Positions 61,917 to 64,000 of a stretch of DNA of 64,000 nt are shown here, piece after piece; the stretch's first letter is position 1; every line of letters starts with the position of its first letter. The stretch is taken from contig CAYNNQ010000008.1 of the NCBI GenBank assembly GCA_964398785.1, forward strand, positions 1 to 64,000, given 5' to 3'. The DNA comes from CAYNNQ01 sp964398785 (GTDB lineage Bacteria; Desulfobacterota; Desulfovibrionia; Desulfovibrionales; Desulfonatronovibrionaceae). The notes beneath the pieces are model-generated. The model had not been told where the DNA came from, ran no database searches, and saw nothing but the letters and a program-made list of their open reading frames with translations. The translations under genes were made by a program, and so were the position numbers.

Positions 61917-63500
61917 TTATGGACGATCCTCAAAGGTCTTTACAGTCGGTGTGGATTTTTCTTCATCCACTATCACAATAGAACCTCCTGATTTTTTCCC
62001 GGGGGATATGTGCAGTGTGTTGCCTGCAGTCTTTTGTTTGTCCACGCTGGCAATATGGCTGATTATTCCGGTTACGGAGCTATTCATGGTCTTAAGCGCA
62101 CCACCCGGACAAAGGCCCAGGTAGAAGACTAAAGCGGCCGAAGGGACTAGATATACCCACTCCCGGAGGTTCAAATCCGGCCAATTGGCACCGTAACTCG
62201 GCTCTCCCCAAGCCATCTTCTGTAAGAGCCGGAGCATATATGCAGCTGCAAGCAGGGCCCCGGGAACAGCCAGAAGGCCGATCCACATGTTTTTTTCCAG
62301 AGTTCCGATCAGGACCAGGGCCTCGCCCACAAAGCTGTTCGTCCCCGGGAATGCCAAGGAGGATAAGGAGAATAGTCCCAGAAAGAAGACGTAAGCAGGA
62401 AGATATTTACCCAGCCCCAGATTATCCTGGATGAGACGGCTGTGGCTCCGTTCGTATATCGCCCCCACTAACATAAAGAGGGCCCCGGTGGTTATACCGT
62501 GATTGAGCATTTGCATTATTGCCCCTTGCAGCCCGTGCCGGGTGAAGACAAAAATGCCCAGGGTTACAAAGCCCATGTGGGCCACAGAAGAATAAGCGAT
62601 CAGCTTTTTGATATCTTTTTGGCCCAGAGCGACCAGCCCCCCGTATATTATGGAGGCAATGGAAAAGGCAATCATGAGCGGAGCGAAATATATGCTTGCT
62701 TCGGGTGTAAGCCCCAGACAGAAGCGGATGAACCCGTATGTACCCATCTTCAAAAGGACCGAAGCCAGAAGGACGGAGCCGGCGGCAGGGGCCTGGACGT
62801 GTGCCGCAGGCAGCCAAGTATGGAAGGGGAACATGGGGACCTTGATGGCAAAGGCCAGAGCCATGCCCAAAAAGGCCCAGCACTGGAAGGAAAAGGATTG
62901 TTCACTGTTAAGCAGCTCTACTATGGAAAAGGTCCCTGAGGCATTATAGAAGGCGATCAAGGCAATTAAAAGCAAAGTGCTGCCGGCCAGGGTGTAGAGG
63001 AAAAACTTTATGGCTGCGTATTTGCGTTGTGGCCCTCCCCACACGGCAATGAGCAGAAACATGGGGATGAGCATGGCCTCCCAGAATATATAGAACAGGA
63101 CGAAATCCAGGGAGGCGAACACCCCAACGCAGGCGGAGATCATAAGCATGAGACAAATATGGAACTCAGTTACCCGTTTTTTTATGTATGTCCAGGAGCA
63201 CAAGATGCACATGGGCAGTAAAAAGACGGTAAGCAGGATAAGTATGATACTCAGCCCGTCCACTCCTAGGTGGTAGTTTATGTCCCATTTGGTTATCCAC
63301 GGATGCAGTTCCTGGAATTGGAAATTCTTGTTTGCAGGATTGAAGGTGAACAGAAGAGGGAGAGCGCATATGAACTCCACTATCCCGGTAATCAGGGAAA
63401 ATACGCGCACTTGTCCCGCAGTCCTGCATACAGCCATTAAAAAGCAGGCAAGCAAAGGAAGGAAGATCAGTATGCTCAGAATGGGCCAGTCATGGGACAT
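61917..63500 (-). CDS. nuoM: NADH-quinone oxidoreductase subunit M homologue
   Basis: Antiporter-like proton-pumping subunit. 527 residues, about 14 membrane segments; FYIFWEAMLIPMFLLIAVWGG keeps the key Glu, and KVPMFPFHTWLPAAHVQAPAAGSVLLA the key Lys/His. The last 45 residues after the final membrane segment are polar (SPGKKSGGSIVIVDEEKS region), a tail longer than in most NuoM proteins. Between nuoL and nuoN. Confidence 0.92.
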   Translation of the reverse strand: MSHDWPILSILIFLPLLACFLMAVCRTAGQVRVFSLITGIVEFICALPLLFTFNPANKNFQFQELHPWITKWDINYHLGVDGLSIILILLTVFLLPMCILCSWTYIKKRVTEFHICLMLMISACVGVFASLDFVLFYIFWEAMLIPMFLLIAVWGGPQRKYAAIKFFLYTLAGSTLLLIALIAFYNASGTFSIVELLNSEQSFSFQCWAFLGMALAFAIKVPMFPFHTWLPAAHVQAPAAGSVLLASVLLKMGTYGFIRFCLGLTPEASIYFAPLMIAFSIASIIYGGLVALGQKDIKKLIAYSSVAHMGFVTLGIFVFTRHGLQGAIMQMLNHGITTGALFMLVGAIYERSHSRLIQDNLGLGKYLPAYVFFLGLFSLSSLAFPGTNSFVGEALVLIGTLEKNMWIGLLAVPGALLAAAYMLRLLQKMAWGEPSYGANWPDLNLREWVYLVPSAALVFYLGLCPGGALKTMNSSVTGIISHIASVDKQKTAGNTLHISPGKKSGGSIVIVDEEKSTPTVKTFEDRP

Positions 63501-63602
63501 TATAAAGCACTCCCAATACGCAGATTTTCGGTGTTTTGCCCGTTTGTCCGGTTGTTCTGGGAAAAAATGGCCATCTTTCTTTTTCCTTAATTTTGTTGGT
63601 TA

Positions 63603-64000
63603 TCACCAGAAAAAGGCCAGGGCGAATACCGCCAGGGCGATAACCGCGGCCATGGCCAGGTAATCCTGGAGGTTCCCCGTCTGCAAAAGATTCAGCCGTT
63701 TACCCAAACGTAGACATGTGTAGGCGGAACCGTCCACGACCCTGTCTATTTCCTCCCGGTCGAATTCGGCTGATCCGTCGGCAATCCCGAATAGTCCACG
63801 GATTCCCAGCCGATTATAGACTTCAGACCATATATTATCCAGGGCTGCCACCGGACGGCGGCAGAGACGCAGGGATATCCAACCTAGCACGCGATATATA
63901 TAATCAAAGTCCAGATTGATTTTGTTTTCCGGTCTCAGCTTGCGACGCAGCAGGTAAAAACCCAGACCCGTGAAGGCCAGTATCTGAAAGGATTGGACCA
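63603..64000 (-). CDS. nuoL: NADH-quinone oxidoreductase subunit L homologue, C-terminal part only
   Basis: The last 131 residues of an open frame entering from the right window edge. It shows a membrane segment at the visible start (FQILAFTGLGFYLL), the amphipathic region typical of the NuoL lateral helix and C-terminus (YIYRVLGWISLRL, DREEIDRVVDGSAYTCLRLGKRL), and a final membrane helix (MAAVIALAVFALAFFW). Order L-M-N matches complex I operons. The start lies beyond the window. Confidence 0.85.
   Translation of the reverse strand, partial: VQSFQILAFTGLGFYLLRRKLRPENKINLDFDYIYRVLGWISLRLCRRPVAALDNIWSEVYNRLGIRGLFGIADGSAEFDREEIDRVVDGSAYTCLRLGKRLNLLQTGNLQDYLAMAAVIALAVFALAFFW

Overview
The window looks like a chromosomal segment of a Gram-negative sulfate-reducing bacterium, most likely of the order Desulfovibrionales (Desulfobacterota). 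The main evidence is gene order. The run lptE-leuS-unknown-nusB-ribH-ribBA-ribE-ribD-dCMP deaminase-glyA-fabF-acpP-fabG-fabH-plsX-rpmF-DUF177-rpmB, and the run kdsA-kdsC-lptC-lptA-lptB-rpoN-hpf-ptsN-rapZ-PTS, are arrangements I associate with Desulfovibrio and relatives. The genus cannot be fixed from this sequence. Base composition is moderate and even. No tRNA, rRNA, CRISPR array, prophage or transposase gene was seen.

Layout. 1-2.8 kb: the 5' two thirds of a chemoreceptor gene (minus strand, cut by the window edge) and a MerR-type regulator. 3-9.9 kb: a phosphate operon, pstS-pstC-pstA-phoB-phoR-pstB-phoU. 10-13 kb (minus): uppP, a membrane metallophosphoesterase, a 94-aa unknown and a SMUG1-type uracil-DNA glycosylase. 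13.5-16.1 kb (minus): a polar amino acid ABC transporter whose permease carries a TPR domain at its N-terminus. 16.3-18.8 kb: a 64-aa unknown plus lptF and lptG. Then engB (minus), a lipoprotein, aroQ, efp, and the run pyrG-kdsA-kdsC-lptC-lptA-lptB-rpoN-hpf-ptsN-rapZ followed by mannose-family PTS EIIA, EIIB and EIIC (to 31.8 kb). 32-50.2 kb (minus): an M16 presequence-type protease, then the lptE/leuS/rib/glyA/fab/plsX/rpmF block. 50.3-56.8 kb: rpmB, a coiled-coil periplasmic protein, a TPR protein, gltX, an Nfu domain protein, a TIM-barrel protein, glutaredoxin, a ferredoxin:thioredoxin-reductase-type catalytic subunit and a CBS-ACT protein. 57.3-60.3 kb: an acetate-type sodium symporter with its small subunit, divergent from a DUF294 nucleotidyltransferase. 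60.4-64 kb (minus): nuoL (partial), nuoM and nuoN.

Functional themes. Much of the lipopolysaccharide export machine is encoded here (LptA, B, C, E, F, G), together with Kdo synthesis genes kdsA and kdsC. Lipid precursor synthesis (Fab, PlsX, UppP), riboflavin synthesis, phosphate sensing and uptake, and a nitrogen/carbon PTS regulatory set next to rpoN are also present.

The most unusual signal is not a gene. The gaps between operons hold two families of short, non-coding, transposon-like elements. Element B (60 to about 300 bp; eight copies or partial copies) has imperfect inverted ends of two kinds and is flanked by 8-bp direct repeats that I could read at several copies, perfect at two. 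Element A (about 122-130 bp; three copies) has ends resembling GAGGCATCTGCAAAAA, also with 8-bp direct repeats. Two of its copies sit inside B copies. One B copy without A aligns along its length with a B copy carrying A, which gives a natural empty site. No mobilising transposase lies in the window. Two further palindromic repeats lie upstream of rpoN and downstream of the FTR-type gene.
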